DNA from: Flavobacteriaceae bacterium
GTDB lineage: Bacteria > Bacteroidota > Bacteroidia > Flavobacteriales > Flavobacteriaceae
Length of the DNA stretch: 64,000 nt
Assembly (NCBI GenBank): GCA_020854235.1
Contig: JADZFW010000018.1
Coordinates: forward strand, 1 to 64,000
Direction of reading: 5' to 3'
In this document: piece after piece, positions 45,602 through 54,047 of the stretch
Layout of the letters: each line of letters begins with the position of its first letter
Position numbering within the stretch: position 1 is the first letter of the stretch
Position numbers and translations under genes: made by a program
The notes under the pieces: generated by a model
The model's input: only the letters and a program-made list of their open reading frames with translations
Told to the model about the DNA's origin: nothing
Database searches by the model: none

Positions 45602-46126
45602 ATGAAACGATTTTTATTGTTTATATTATTTTTTTTAGGATTTTCTATTCACCTAATTTCGCAAAATAAGCAGGCTGACAGTACCCGTAGTAAAAATTCT
45701 TTTTTTAAAGACGTAGATTTTGGAGGCGGTATCCAGTTGAGTATTGGAAATGGTTATACGGCTGTTGGTTTATCTCCATCTGCTGTTTATGGTTTTTCAG
45801 ATCAATGGGCTGCAGGAGTCAGTGTTACTTATTTGTATGTCAATGAAAATCTGTACAATTTTGATTACAACATCTATGGTGCTAGTACTTTAGTCTTATT
45901 TAATCCAATAGAAGAATTACAACTCAACACAGAATTTGAAATGCTCAATGTACATCAGAAAAATGGGGAACAAAAAAACCAATATTGGGTTCCGGCATGG
46001 TATGTAGGTGCAGGCTATGCCATCAGCAAGCGAGGTACTATCGGACTGAGGTATGATATTCTATTTGATAAAGATAAAAGTGTGTACCGAGATGCATTAA
46101 CGCCTTATGTGAAATTTTATTTTTAA
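45602..46126 (+). CDS. outer-membrane beta-barrel protein, function unknown
   Basis: 174 residues. A signal peptide (about 1-21, ending HLISQ) is followed by amphipathic strands of the kind found in small eight-stranded barrels (FGGGIQLSIGNGYTAVGLSP, WYVGAGYAISKRGTIGLRYD), ending in aromatic YVKFYF as outer-membrane barrels do. No enzyme motif is seen. It converges on the next gene with a 7-bp gap. Confidence 0.8.
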   Translation: MKRFLLFILFFLGFSIHLISQNKQADSTRSKNSFFKDVDFGGGIQLSIGNGYTAVGLSPSAVYGFSDQWAAGVSVTYLYVNENLYNFDYNIYGASTLVLFNPIEELQLNTEFEMLNVHQKNGEQKNQYWVPAWYVGAGYAISKRGTIGLRYDILFDKDKSVYRDALTPYVKFYF

Positions 46127-46133
46127 GTAAACT

Positions 46134-46970
46134 TTATAAAAACTTCCTTTCAATTAATTGAATCAATCTTTCTTCGTATTCGATTTTTTCCGACCAATTG
46201 TAATCACTTTTTACGATGTTATTGATAAAATCTTTGGCTTGAGATTCTGTTTCAAAAGAATTGAGTTGAGATAAAACCCGATTAAAATCGGCGAGATTGC
46301 CGTCAAAAAGATGTTTGACAAAAGCAATTCTATCATTGAGACCAATTTGAAGCTGTTGCTGTGAAAGTCGGTCGTTGAGTGATTTTTTAACCGTATTGAT
46401 TTTATCGGCGCGTTCAAACATATCAGCAGCGATGTCGGCAGGTATAGATTCACCCATTTCTTCGTCCTTACTGATCTGAGGCATGCTTTTTTTGACTTCA
46501 AACAAAGGTTCGGGAGATTTGATGACTTCTTCCACTATTTCAACCTTTTCTTCTATAAAAAGTTCTGTAATTTCGGGTAAATCACGGGTGACAGCAGCTG
46601 CCTGATTGCCGGCATTTTCCATAATTTGTTTGATGCGATCTTCTACCGAATGAAAAACTTCACCAGGATTTTTACTTTCTGTTGCGGTTGTTTCAAATAT
46701 AGGTTCAGGCGTTATTGCTATAGGTTTTGGGACCTCTACAATTGGGATAGGAGTGGTTTCAAATGGAAGATCAGTAGGAGCAACCTCGGCAGTTGGAACT
46801 TCAATTACAACATCATTTAAAAGGAGTTCCGATTTTTGAAAATGCAACAAAACGCTTTGTTCGTACAAAGCTCTTGATTTAACGAGAATTTTTTCGGTAT
46901 CTGCATATAAGCAAAGTTCCACTATTTCAGCAGCTAAATCTTGTACAGTTTGGTTTGAAATTTTGTGCAT
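46134..46970 (-). CDS. hypothetical cytoplasmic protein
   Basis: 278 residues, no known domain recognised. The N-terminal 55 residues look helical (QTVQDLAAEIVELCLYAD), the middle (about 55-175) is a low-complexity Pro/Val/Glu/Thr linker, and the C-terminal 100 residues are helical again (LNDRLSQQQLQIGLNDRIAF). There is no signal peptide. It may share a divergent promoter region with tdk. Confidence 0.75.
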   Translation of the reverse strand: MHKISNQTVQDLAAEIVELCLYADTEKILVKSRALYEQSVLLHFQKSELLLNDVVIEVPTAEVAPTDLPFETTPIPIVEVPKPIAITPEPIFETTATESKNPGEVFHSVEDRIKQIMENAGNQAAAVTRDLPEITELFIEEKVEIVEEVIKSPEPLFEVKKSMPQISKDEEMGESIPADIAADMFERADKINTVKKSLNDRLSQQQLQIGLNDRIAFVKHLFDGNLADFNRVLSQLNSFETESQAKDFINNIVKSDYNWSEKIEYEERLIQLIERKFL

Positions 46971-47010
46971 AACTTGTTTGAATTTTAACGAGTGACAATG
47001 CTTATTTTTT

Positions 47011-47026
47011 TACTTTTGTAAAAGTA
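47011..47026. promoter_or_regulatory. abutting divergent -7 boxes between tdk and the hypothetical gene
   Basis: TACTTTTG (47011-47018) reads rightward toward tdk. TACTTTTA (minus strand of 47019-47026) reads leftward. Together they form a palindrome with perfect TACTTTT/AAAAGTA arms. No -33 elements are clear, so both are provisional. Confidence 0.4.
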
Positions 47027-47100
47027 CAAAATTATGTTTAAAGTCCATATTAAACCTTGCACTTTGAATATTAAACTTTAAACCCGAAACCATTTTTGAT

Positions 47101-47694
47101 ATGTTTTTAGAGAATACCGTCAATCACAATGAACAATTTGGATGGATAGAAGTCATCTGTGGATCTATGTTTTCGGGAAAAACTGAGGAATTGATCCGAC
47201 GATTGAAAAGAGCCCAGTTTGCCAAACAACGCGTAGAAATATTTAAACCCGCCATTGATACGAGGTATGATGATGTACATGTGGTTTCGCATGATTCCAA
47301 TCAGATTCGTTCTACGCCGGTGCCATCAGCTGAGCAAATCAGGTTGTTGACTAGTGAGGTAGATGTAGTGGGAATAGACGAAGCACAATTTTTTGACGAT
47401 GAAATCATCCATGTGTGCAATGATTTGGCCAACAGAGGCATCAGGGTGATAGTAGCCGGATTGGACATGGATTTTATGGGAAAACCTTTCGGACCTATGC
47501 CTGCCTTGATGGCAACCGCCGAATACGTCACCAAAGTACATGCAGTTTGTACCCGAACAGGAAATTTGGCTCATTACAGCCATCGGACTTCACAAAGTAA
47601 AGACTTGGTCGTATTGGGTGAAACCGATATTTATGAACCGTTGAGTCGGGCAGCATATTTCAAGGCCATGCAGGTCAAACAAGAGCCAAAGTAA
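47101..47694 (+). CDS. tdk: thymidine kinase, zinc-cysteine-poor form
   Basis: 197 residues. The P-loop is [14 protein letters not shown], the magnesium-binding segment [13 protein letters not shown] and the nucleoside-binding region [20 protein letters not shown]. It phosphorylates thymidine in salvage. Type II kinases normally hold zinc with two CxxC pairs; here the first is CTRT and the second is replaced by [10 protein letters not shown], so the zinc site is gone. I believe this is usual in Bacteroidota. Confidence 0.95.
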   Translation: MFLENTVNHNEQFGWIEVICGSMFSGKTEELIRRLKRAQFAKQRVEIFKPAIDTRYDDVHVVSHDSNQIRSTPVPSAEQIRLLTSEVDVVGIDEAQFFDDEIIHVCNDLANRGIRVIVAGLDMDFMGKPFGPMPALMATAEYVTKVHAVCTRTGNLAHYSHRTSQSKDLVVLGETDIYEPLSRAAYFKAMQVKQEPK

Positions 47695-47785
47695 TATTTT
47701 TTTAGCCTCCTTTTTAGTGTAAAATTTATTCTTTGAATGATTTAAAATGATAAGTTTTTCAAAGAATGTATAGATAATTCAAGAG

Positions 47786-48895
47786 ATGGATCAACCTTAT
47801 GGAACCTATTTGAGTGTCAATCTCAATGCATTGGTTCACAATTATAATTTTATCAAATCTCAGTTGCAAAAACCAACTCAGGTTTTGGCTGTTATCAAGG
47901 CATTTGCTTATGGACATGAGTCGGTGGGAATTGCCAAGAAATTGGAACAAGAAGGGATTGCCTATTTTGCGGTGGCTTATGTTGCCGAAGGAATCACGTT
48001 GCGAAAAGCAGGAATTAAAACGCCCATATTAGTTTTACATCCGCAAATTATAGATGTGGAAGCGTGTTTGCAATACCAATTGGAACCCAATATTTACAGC
48101 TTTAAATTGTTGGAAATTTTCCAAAGTCAATTGAAAGCCAAAGGGGAAAAATTATTTAAAATTCATTTAAAATTCAATACAGGATTGAATCGTTTGGGTT
48201 TTAAAAGAACGGATATATCCCATTTGATGGCACAAATCAAGCAAGATGACACCTTAAAAATACAATCTGTTTTCTCGCATTTGGTAGCCAGTGAAGATCA
48301 CGATTTAAGGGATTTTACATTGGGACAAATAGCGCAATACAAAGACATTGTAACAGCTATTCAACAAGAGATTTCCTATTCTTTTATCAGACATTTAGCC
48401 AATACTTCAGGCACCTTAAACTATCCGGAAGCCCATTTTGATATGGTACGTACAGGGATTGGATTGTATGGCTATGGGAATGAAGATAAATGGACGGAAC
48501 AATTACAAAATGTAGGCTCATTGTTCTCAGTGATTACCCAGATTCATACCATTCAAGTTGGAGAATCAGTGGGATACAATAGAGGTTTTGTAGCCGAAAA
48601 TAAAGTTAGAACGGCCACGATTCCCTTAGGCCATGCCGATGGCATTCCTCGTACTTGGGGAAAGGGTAAAGGGTTTATAACAATCAATGGCAAGAAAGCA
48701 AAACTACTAGGGAATGTGTGTATGGACATGATTATGGTCGATGTGACCGACATTTCGTGTGAGGAAGGCGATGCTGTACAGGTGTTTGATAATCAAAAAA
48801 CAGTTGAAGAAATTGCCGAGAATGTAGGTACTATATCTTATGAATTGTTGACTGCGATTTCGCAAAGAGTACCTAGAATACTCCAAAATGAATAA
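47786..48895 (+). CDS. alr: alanine racemase
   Basis: 369 residues. The PLP lysine is Lys38 in AVIKAFAYGHES; the general-base Tyr lies in SVGYNRGF. It interconverts L- and D-alanine for peptidoglycan. The segment after Lys38 has Phe where many racemases have Asp or Asn, a variation I associate with Bacteroidota. It follows tdk by 91 bp. Confidence 0.95.
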   Translation: MDQPYGTYLSVNLNALVHNYNFIKSQLQKPTQVLAVIKAFAYGHESVGIAKKLEQEGIAYFAVAYVAEGITLRKAGIKTPILVLHPQIIDVEACLQYQLEPNIYSFKLLEIFQSQLKAKGEKLFKIHLKFNTGLNRLGFKRTDISHLMAQIKQDDTLKIQSVFSHLVASEDHDLRDFTLGQIAQYKDIVTAIQQEISYSFIRHLANTSGTLNYPEAHFDMVRTGIGLYGYGNEDKWTEQLQNVGSLFSVITQIHTIQVGESVGYNRGFVAENKVRTATIPLGHADGIPRTWGKGKGFITINGKKAKLLGNVCMDMIMVDVTDISCEEGDAVQVFDNQKTVEEIAENVGTISYELLTAISQRVPRILQNE

Positions 48896-48903
48896 TATTT
48901 CTA

Positions 48904-48911
48904 TACATTTG
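48904..48911 (+). promoter_or_regulatory. -7 box of mscL
   Basis: TACATTTG, 30 bp before the mscL ATG. No clear -33 element. Confidence 0.45.
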
Positions 48912-48941
48912 TATTATTATTAACTTTAAAACCAAAAAAAT

Positions 48942-49319
48942 ATGGGATTTATTAAAGAATTTAAAGAGTTTGCAGTAAAAGGAAATGTCATTGATTTGGC
49001 CATAGGGGTTATTATCGGAGGTGCATTTGGAACAATTGTAAGTTCACTAGTAGCCGATGTAATTACGCCTTTAATCCTTAGTCCAACTCTAGAAGCTGCC
49101 GGTGTATCCGACATTAAAGAATTAGCATGGAATGGTGTGAAATATGGAAGTTTTCTGTCTGCATTGATTAGTTTTATCTTCGTAGCTTTCGTTTTATTTT
49201 TAATTGTTAAAGGAATTAATAAAATTAAAAAGCCGGTTGAAGAAGCTCCTGCAGCACCCGCTGGTCCTTCTGATAATGATTTATTGAAAGAAATCAGAGA
49301 CCTTTTGGCAAAAAAATAA
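48942..49319 (+). CDS. mscL: large-conductance mechanosensitive channel
   Basis: 125 residues, the normal MscL length. An amphipathic N-terminal helix (GFIKEFKEFAVKGN) precedes the pore helix (VIDLAIGVIIGGAFGTIVSS), a periplasmic loop, the second helix (about 70-92) and a cytoplasmic coiled end. It is the emergency pressure valve in the inner membrane. A strong terminator follows. Confidence 0.97.
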   Translation: MGFIKEFKEFAVKGNVIDLAIGVIIGGAFGTIVSSLVADVITPLILSPTLEAAGVSDIKELAWNGVKYGSFLSALISFIFVAFVLFLIVKGINKIKKPVEEAPAAPAGPSDNDLLKEIRDLLAKK

Positions 49320-49338
49320 TATCGATTTAATTGATATC

Positions 49339-49370
49339 AAACCCGAATTTCCAAAAATTCGGGTTTTTTT
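49339..49370 (+). terminator. mscL terminator
   Basis: AAACCCGAATTT (49339-49350) pairs with AAATTCGGGTTT (49355-49366) around CCAA, then a T-run. Confidence 0.9.
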
Positions 49371-49389
49371 ATGGATGAACAAATAAAAG

Positions 49390-49419
49390 TTGTGAGAAAT
49401 AAAAAATATAGTATCTTTG
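49390..49419 (+). promoter_or_regulatory. tRNA-fMet promoter
   Basis: TTG (49390-49392), 19-bp spacer, TATCTTTG (49412-49419), then C. Full consensus, 11 bp before the mature tRNA. Confidence 0.8.
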
Positions 49420-49430
49420 CAGTCCAATAT

Positions 49431-49503
49431 CGCGGGATGGAGCAGTAGGCAGCTCGCTGGGCTCATAACCCAGAGGTCACAGGTTCGAGTCCTGTTCCCG
49501 CTA
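49431..49503 (+). tRNA. initiator tRNA-fMet (CAU)
   Basis: 73 nt. The acceptor starts CGCGGGA and ends TCCCGCT, so the 1:72 pair is unpaired (C and U), an initiator mark. The anticodon stem has three G:C pairs (GGG/CCC) around CTCATAA, the second initiator mark. The T loop is TTCGAGT. CCA is not encoded. Confidence 0.95.
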
Positions 49504-49509
49504 CGAATT

Positions 49510-49540
49510 AAGAGGTTCTTTTTAAGAACCTCTTTTTCGT
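49510..49540 (+). terminator. tRNA-fMet terminator
   Basis: AAGAGGTTCTT (49510-49520) pairs with AAGAACCTCTT (49524-49534), followed by T residues. Confidence 0.85.
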
Positions 49541-49542
49541 TG

Positions 49543-49652
49543 GGGCGAATTGCATTCGCCCTTTTCGTAATGTTGGGGCGAATTGCATTCGCCCTTATCG
49601 GTTGATGGCGAATGCGATTCGCCCGTACCGTTTGGGCGAATGCGATTCGCCC
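49543..49652. repeat. cluster of four REP palindromes beside the first RAYT gene
   Basis: GGGCGAATTGCATTCGCCC at 49543-49561 and 49576-49594, then two variants with TGCGATT centres at 49607-49623 and 49634-49652. The last palindrome ends directly against the RAYT stop codon. Spacings between copies 2, 3 and 4 are 31 and 27 bp, identical to the spacings of the three copies inside the gene. Confidence 0.95.
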
Positions 49653-50237
<585 letters not shown>

Positions 50238-50265
50238 TTTTCTTTTTCAATTTTTTTCAATTTTT

Positions 50266-51204
50266 TTACATTATATCAGGTTTATCAATCCGCCCCATTA
50301 GTTTTTCTTTCCAATCAGACCACTTGTATTTTCTTGCCAATATGAAAAGTACTAATGGATAAATGATGAGCAATGGAACCATGACCAAATAGCCCATATT
50401 GGGTTCGGAGTAGTCTATGAATAAAGCATCGGTTTGAAATACAGTCCAGTTGGTAGTGACAAAGATGGCGGCTGTTATGTTGTTGGCGGCATGCAAACCC
50501 AAAGTCAATTCCAAACCTTCATCCATCAAGGTAATGACTCCAAATAACAATCCGGTGCCGATGTAATACACCATCAATTGCATCCCCATTTTTTCAACTT
50601 CGGGATTCATGGCGTGTAACAATCCAAAGGTTGTAGAAGTTAGAATGAGTGGCATCCAACGATTTTTGAATGCCAAACCCAAACTTTGCATCAAGTAACC
50701 TCTGAATAATGTTTCCTCAAAACTCGTTTGCAAGGGAATGAAAAGCACAGAGATCAATACCAAAATGATAAAAGGAACTAATTTGAAATTCCATACAAAA
50801 TCTTGGGGATGGTTAAAATAATCTACCGCCATGAAAGAAATGGATAATATCGACCAAAGCGCTGCAGCCCAGAAAAATCGATTCCAATCAAATGATGTTC
50901 GCGAGGTCATTACACTGCGGATGCTTCTTTTGTGAATTCCGGTTATGCCTATTAATAGAAATGCCAAACCAATGACAAACATCAAGACCATGACAAAAAG
51001 ATACAGATTGGCATCAATTCCCAATCCCATAAAATTGTCATTGCCGGCAGCTAAAAATTGATTGTAATCTTTGGCATGCCAAATGGCTGTAATGCTGATG
51101 GGAATAATCCCCACAATTTGCCATCCCACAAGGGTTAGAAAGAAAGTAAGTAAAAATCGCCAGACATCGGTTTTGCCTAAATAAGCTTGTTGAATAAAAT
51201 TCAT
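50266..51204 (-). CDS. CPBP-family intramembrane glutamic-type protease (CAAX-like)
   Basis: 312 residues with seven to eight membrane helices. The family motifs are FEETLFRGYLMQS (EExxxR), FGLLHAMNPE (FxxxH) and LGLHAANNITA (HxxxN). Members include Rce1-type CAAX proteases and bacteriocin-tolerance proteins; the substrate is unknown. It lies 12 bp after menC in the same direction. Confidence 0.9.
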   Translation of the reverse strand: MNFIQQAYLGKTDVWRFLLTFFLTLVGWQIVGIIPISITAIWHAKDYNQFLAAGNDNFMGLGIDANLYLFVMVLMFVIGLAFLLIGITGIHKRSIRSVMTSRTSFDWNRFFWAAALWSILSISFMAVDYFNHPQDFVWNFKLVPFIILVLISVLFIPLQTSFEETLFRGYLMQSLGLAFKNRWMPLILTSTTFGLLHAMNPEVEKMGMQLMVYYIGTGLLFGVITLMDEGLELTLGLHAANNITAAIFVTTNWTVFQTDALFIDYSEPNMGYLVMVPLLIIYPLVLFILARKYKWSDWKEKLMGRIDKPDIM

Positions 51205-51216
51205 TTCGTATCGTTT

Positions 51217-52272
51217 TTAGATGGAATGGTTTTGAAATAAGGGAGATAGATCCCATTTTTTGCTTGCATCATAGCGCAAATATCCGCCTGAAACTTCCAA
51301 AGGACTTTCAATATTATTGGTGTACAAACCTCCTGTCCCCAATCCTTGTGGTAGCGGAGAAGCGCAAGTATACGTGTATTGTGCGATTGCATTCAAACCT
51401 ACATTACTCTCCAAAGCTGAGGTTATCCACCAACCAGTTTTTTGAGTTTCGGCCAAATTAATCCAATCATCGCACCCCACAATACCACCGTGAAGGGAAG
51501 GTTTTAAAATGATAAACGGGGGACGAATGCTATTCAAGAGTTTTTTCTTTTCATTGGTTTCAAAAATTCCAATCAACTCTTCATCCAAGGCGATTGGAAT
51601 AGGTGAGGAGGCACACAGCGATGCCATACTTTCCCATTGACCTGCTTTGATGGGTTGTTCGATAGAATGAAGTTGAAACTCAGACAGTCTTTTCAGTTTT
51701 TCCAAGGCTTCATTGGGATGAAATGCTCCATTGGCATCAACCCGTATCGTTAAATCATTTTCCTTGAATTCCTTGCGAATGAATTGTATGACGTCCCATT
51801 CCGATTGAAAATCCAAAGCCCCTATTTTCAGTTTGAGAGTGGTAAAACCCGAATCAATTTTTTGTCGAATTTGTTCTTTCATAAATTCGGGTTTCCCCAT
51901 CCATATCAATCCATTGATGGGAATTCCATCTTTTCCGGCAGTAAATTCGGTAGGGAAATGCAAAAATTCTGATGGGTGCTCCAAAGTCAAAAATGCTTGT
52001 TCAATGCCAAATACGAGAGAAGGAAAATGACCCAACTGTTCTATTAAAACAGCTTTACCCAGTTGAATATTACGACAAACCCATTGTAATTGCGCTTCAT
52101 ATTTGGGAACATCATCGGCACTCAAACCTCTGAATACAGCACATTCTCCAATTCCTCTATTCCCGTCGTGTTCTATAATCAAAAAAAAAGTTTCTTTTTG
52201 AGTCAATATACCACGCGAAGTCCCCGAAGGTTGCTTAAAGTTCAGAAGATATTTTAAGTAATGTGCCTGCAT
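51217..52272 (-). CDS. menC: o-succinylbenzoate synthase (enolase superfamily)
   Basis: 351 residues from MQAHYLKYLLNF; the -7 box at 52280-52287 rules out a longer start. Active-site elements are KLK (TTLKLKIGAL), metal ligands Asp (RVDANGAF), Glu (HSIEQPIKAG) and Asp (IALDEEL), and the second catalytic Lys in FIILKPSLHGG. It dehydrates SHCHC to succinylbenzoate in menaquinone synthesis. Other men genes are not in the window, so dipeptide epimerase activity is the alternative. Confidence 0.88.
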   Translation of the reverse strand: MQAHYLKYLLNFKQPSGTSRGILTQKETFFLIIEHDGNRGIGECAVFRGLSADDVPKYEAQLQWVCRNIQLGKAVLIEQLGHFPSLVFGIEQAFLTLEHPSEFLHFPTEFTAGKDGIPINGLIWMGKPEFMKEQIRQKIDSGFTTLKLKIGALDFQSEWDVIQFIRKEFKENDLTIRVDANGAFHPNEALEKLKRLSEFQLHSIEQPIKAGQWESMASLCASSPIPIALDEELIGIFETNEKKKLLNSIRPPFIILKPSLHGGIVGCDDWINLAETQKTGWWITSALESNVGLNAIAQYTYTCASPLPQGLGTGGLYTNNIESPLEVSGGYLRYDASKKWDLSPLFQNHSI

Positions 52273-52279
52273 AATCTTG

Positions 52280-52287
52280 CAAAAATA
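52280..52287 (-). promoter_or_regulatory. -7 box of menC
   Basis: TATTTTTG on the minus strand, very close (8 bp) to the ATG at 52272, giving a short or leaderless message. Confidence 0.5.
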
Positions 52288-52400
52288 GTATTTTTGTCCC
52301 AAGATAGGTTAGCGAGAGGTTGAAGATTTTGATTGAAGTTGGATTGTGTTTAATGAAGCTAGGTGATAACTAAGTAACGTAGTAGATTGTCATTATCTGA

Positions 52401-52446
52401 TTTCTAATTTCTAATTTCTAATTTCTAATTTCTAATTTCTAATTTC
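52401..52446. repeat. 7-bp tandem array (TTTCTAA) directly upstream of tRNA-Arg
   Basis: Six perfect TTTCTAA units plus TTTC. The array ends 7 bp before the tRNA and covers the place where its promoter should be; the best -7 candidate inside it is a poor TAATTTC. It is the same heptamer as at 31448-31478. The rest of the gene-free stretch 52273-52400 holds the menC promoter and nothing else recognisable. Confidence 0.95.
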
Positions 52447-52453
52447 AATAACC

Positions 52454-52525
52454 GCCCTTGTAGTTCAACGGATAGAATAGAAGTTTCCTAAACTTTAGAT
52501 CTAGGTTCGATTCCTAGCTTGGGTA
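52454..52525 (+). tRNA. tRNA-Arg (CCU) with mismatched acceptor stem
   Basis: 72 nt. The anticodon loop TTCCTAA (CCU, reading AGG) sits in GAAGT/ACTTT; D stem GTTC/GAAT and T stem CTAGG/CCTAG are intact. The acceptor, however, is GCCCTTG against CTTGGGT: pairs 5:68 and 6:67 are U-U and pair 1:72 is G-U. CAAGGGT would pair fully. It could be a functional variant or a decaying copy. CCA is not encoded. Confidence 0.8.
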
Positions 52526-52530
52526 CAACA

Positions 52531-52559
52531 AAAAACCACTCTTTTTGGGGTGGTTTTTT
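52531..52559 (+). terminator. tRNA-Arg terminator
   Basis: AAAAACCAC (52531-52539) pairs with GTGGTTTTT (52550-52558), ending in T residues. Confidence 0.8.
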
Positions 52560-52602
52560 GGTTTTATGTGCCGGCGGCAGCGAGAGACGCTGACGGAGCT
52601 AA

Positions 52603-52622
52603 GGTTACAAACTTCGCAGCAC
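52603..52622. repeat. half copy of the second REP family
   Basis: GGTTACAAACTTCGCAGCAC matches one arm and the flank of the REP at 53905-53925. It follows a GC-rich patch (52569-52602) and ends just beyond the lipoprotein gene. Confidence 0.6.
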
Positions 52623-52627
52623 TATTT

Positions 52628-53122
52628 TCATTTCATAGATTTACAAAATTCATTAAAGTTAGTTATTGAAGAAACGGCATCTATAATAATCTGTTCACTA
52701 ATATATGAAAAATAGATACTTTCATACGGATCTGTATAATCTTCTATAAATTCATATGTACATTTATTGCAGTTTAAATTCTTCATATCTTCTAAATCAG
52801 ATAATAACCATTCGTGTAATGTGTTATTGCTGATTTTTTTATCAAAAATAATATATCGACCATTTATAAAAAGAAAACCTTGGCTAGATTCATATGATAA
52901 ATAATTAAATGTGTATATTGAAAACTTGGTTGAATTAGCTTGATCTATAAAAATAAATCGATAATTGTTTTCAGGATCTATTTTGTTTATATAGTTAATA
53001 TATGAGTTTAATTCTTTTTCAAAACTCCTGTTTTTAAAAATGGACTGATTAGTTTTTTTTGATGCGCATCCAAATAATAAAATTACAAATAAAATCATTG
53101 AAATAGTAATATTTTTATTCAT
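52628..53122 (-). CDS. hypothetical lipoprotein
   Basis: 164 residues; the signal ends in LLFGC with Cys19, so the mature protein is lipidated. No family recognised. The mature part is rich in Tyr, Ser, Asn and charged residues. It is one of four small lipoprotein genes in this REP-rich stretch and is more AT-rich than the core genes. Confidence 0.75.
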   Translation of the reverse strand: MNKNITISMILFVILLFGCASKKTNQSIFKNRSFEKELNSYINYINKIDPENNYRFIFIDQANSTKFSIYTFNYLSYESSQGFLFINGRYIIFDKKISNNTLHEWLLSDLEDMKNLNCNKCTYEFIEDYTDPYESIYFSYISEQIIIDAVSSITNFNEFCKSMK

Positions 53123-53186
53123 GTTTATGTCTATTTAAAAATGATTGTAATAGTTCTAAAGAATTGTTTATTTTTTCCCCCTGCTG

Positions 53187-53254
53187 TGCGAAGTTTGTAA
53201 CTTCGCAACGTTCAATCATAACTATCCCCGCTGTGCAAAGTTTGTAACTTCGCA
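53187..53254. repeat. two tandem REP units at the 3' side of the second RAYT gene
   Basis: REP palindromes at 53187-53207 (arms TGCGAAGTT/AACTTCGCA) and 53234-53254 (one base changed), 47 bp apart. Each is followed by CGTTCAATCATAACTAT. In the copy next to the gene that tail encodes the last codons and stop of the transposase, so the other copy is a duplication of gene end plus REP. Confidence 0.9.
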
Positions 53255-53258
53255 ACGT

Positions 53259-53861
53259 TCAATCATAACTATTCATTTTGTGAATATTAGATAAATTAAG
53301 CGAATTAATCACAGGATTATCTGCCAATGTAACTTTTATCAATCCGGTATTTTCTATATAATTACTCGCACTGGAATAAATGTAATCTTGCGGCGTTTTC
53401 ACTATGCGTGATCTTACAGGATTAAAATGTATATAATCTATTTTAGTCCAAAAAAAAGATTGTGAATATATCTCCTCCGCATGATTTCCATACTGCCAGA
53501 ACTGAAAGTTACTGTTTCTTTGATGGCTTTCTTTTGCCTTACTGAATCTCTCCAGCATCCACTCTTTGCGGCTTTCCGGTTCCTGTATTATTGCATTTAG
53601 TATGGCTTTGGAAGTATGCTTTTTAAAGTCTCGTAGAATATCTGATAAATTGCCGTCTTTGGCTTGTATGATGAGATGAATATGATTACTCATTATCACA
53701 TAGGCATAAATTATCAGCCCTTTTTTTTCAATATTATACGTCAAACTTTCAATAATAATATCCCGATAAATTTTTCGGGTAAAAATATCCACCCAATCCA
53801 CTACTGTTGCAGTAATAAAATAAGGTTTTTCCTGATCCGATATAGTATAAACTTTACTCAA
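53259..53861 (-). CDS. REP-associated tyrosine transposase (RAYT), second family
   Basis: 200 residues of the Y1 transposase superfamily: HUH motif in VIMSNHIHLIIQA and catalytic Tyr in DYIHFNPVRSRIV, the classic RAYT ending. The middle has the family FWQYGNHAEEIYS block. It begins with TTG (MSKVYTISDQEKPYFITA); the -7 box TATCTTTG lies 13 bp upstream. It is flanked by REP palindromes in inverted orientation, the standard REP-RAYT layout. It is clearly different from the RAYT at 49653-50237. Confidence 0.92.
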   Translation of the reverse strand: MSKVYTISDQEKPYFITATVVDWVDIFTRKIYRDIIIESLTYNIEKKGLIIYAYVIMSNHIHLIIQAKDGNLSDILRDFKKHTSKAILNAIIQEPESRKEWMLERFSKAKESHQRNSNFQFWQYGNHAEEIYSQSFFWTKIDYIHFNPVRSRIVKTPQDYIYSSASNYIENTGLIKVTLADNPVINSLNLSNIHKMNSYD

Positions 53862-53874
53862 TTTATTTTTTCTT

Positions 53875-53882
53875 CAAAGATA
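53875..53882 (-). promoter_or_regulatory. -7 box of the second RAYT gene
   Basis: TATCTTTG on the minus strand, 13 bp before the TTG start. The REP at 53905-53925 lies just upstream. Confidence 0.5.
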
Positions 53883-53904
53883 GTCCCTTTTTGTTTTAGT
53901 TGTG

Positions 53905-53925
53905 TGCGAAGTTACAAACTTCGCA
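53905..53925. repeat. REP palindrome on the 5' side of the second RAYT gene
   Basis: Perfect 9-bp arms TGCGAAGTT/AACTTCGCA around ACA, followed by CAGCGGGG. It is the inverse of the copies at 53187 and 53234. A decayed copy (ACGAAGTTTTAAACTTCTCA) lies at 53968-53990. Confidence 0.93.
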
Positions 53926-54047
53926 CAGCGGGGCGGGTCATCAGCTAAAGTAATATGGATATAGCTTACGAAGTTTTAAACTTCTCAAAGCTGATTTTTT
54001 ATTCAATTACAATAGAAAATTGTATATTTCATTGGACATATTTTTCG

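Noticed and set aside
47880-47920. Phe after the PLP lysine in alanine racemase as a sign of a different enzyme
   Set aside because: The rest of the active site is intact and I believe this variation is common in Bacteroidota racemases.
50266-51204. CPBP protease as a bacteriocin immunity protein
   Set aside because: No bacteriocin precursor or exporter is adjacent; its neighbour is menC.
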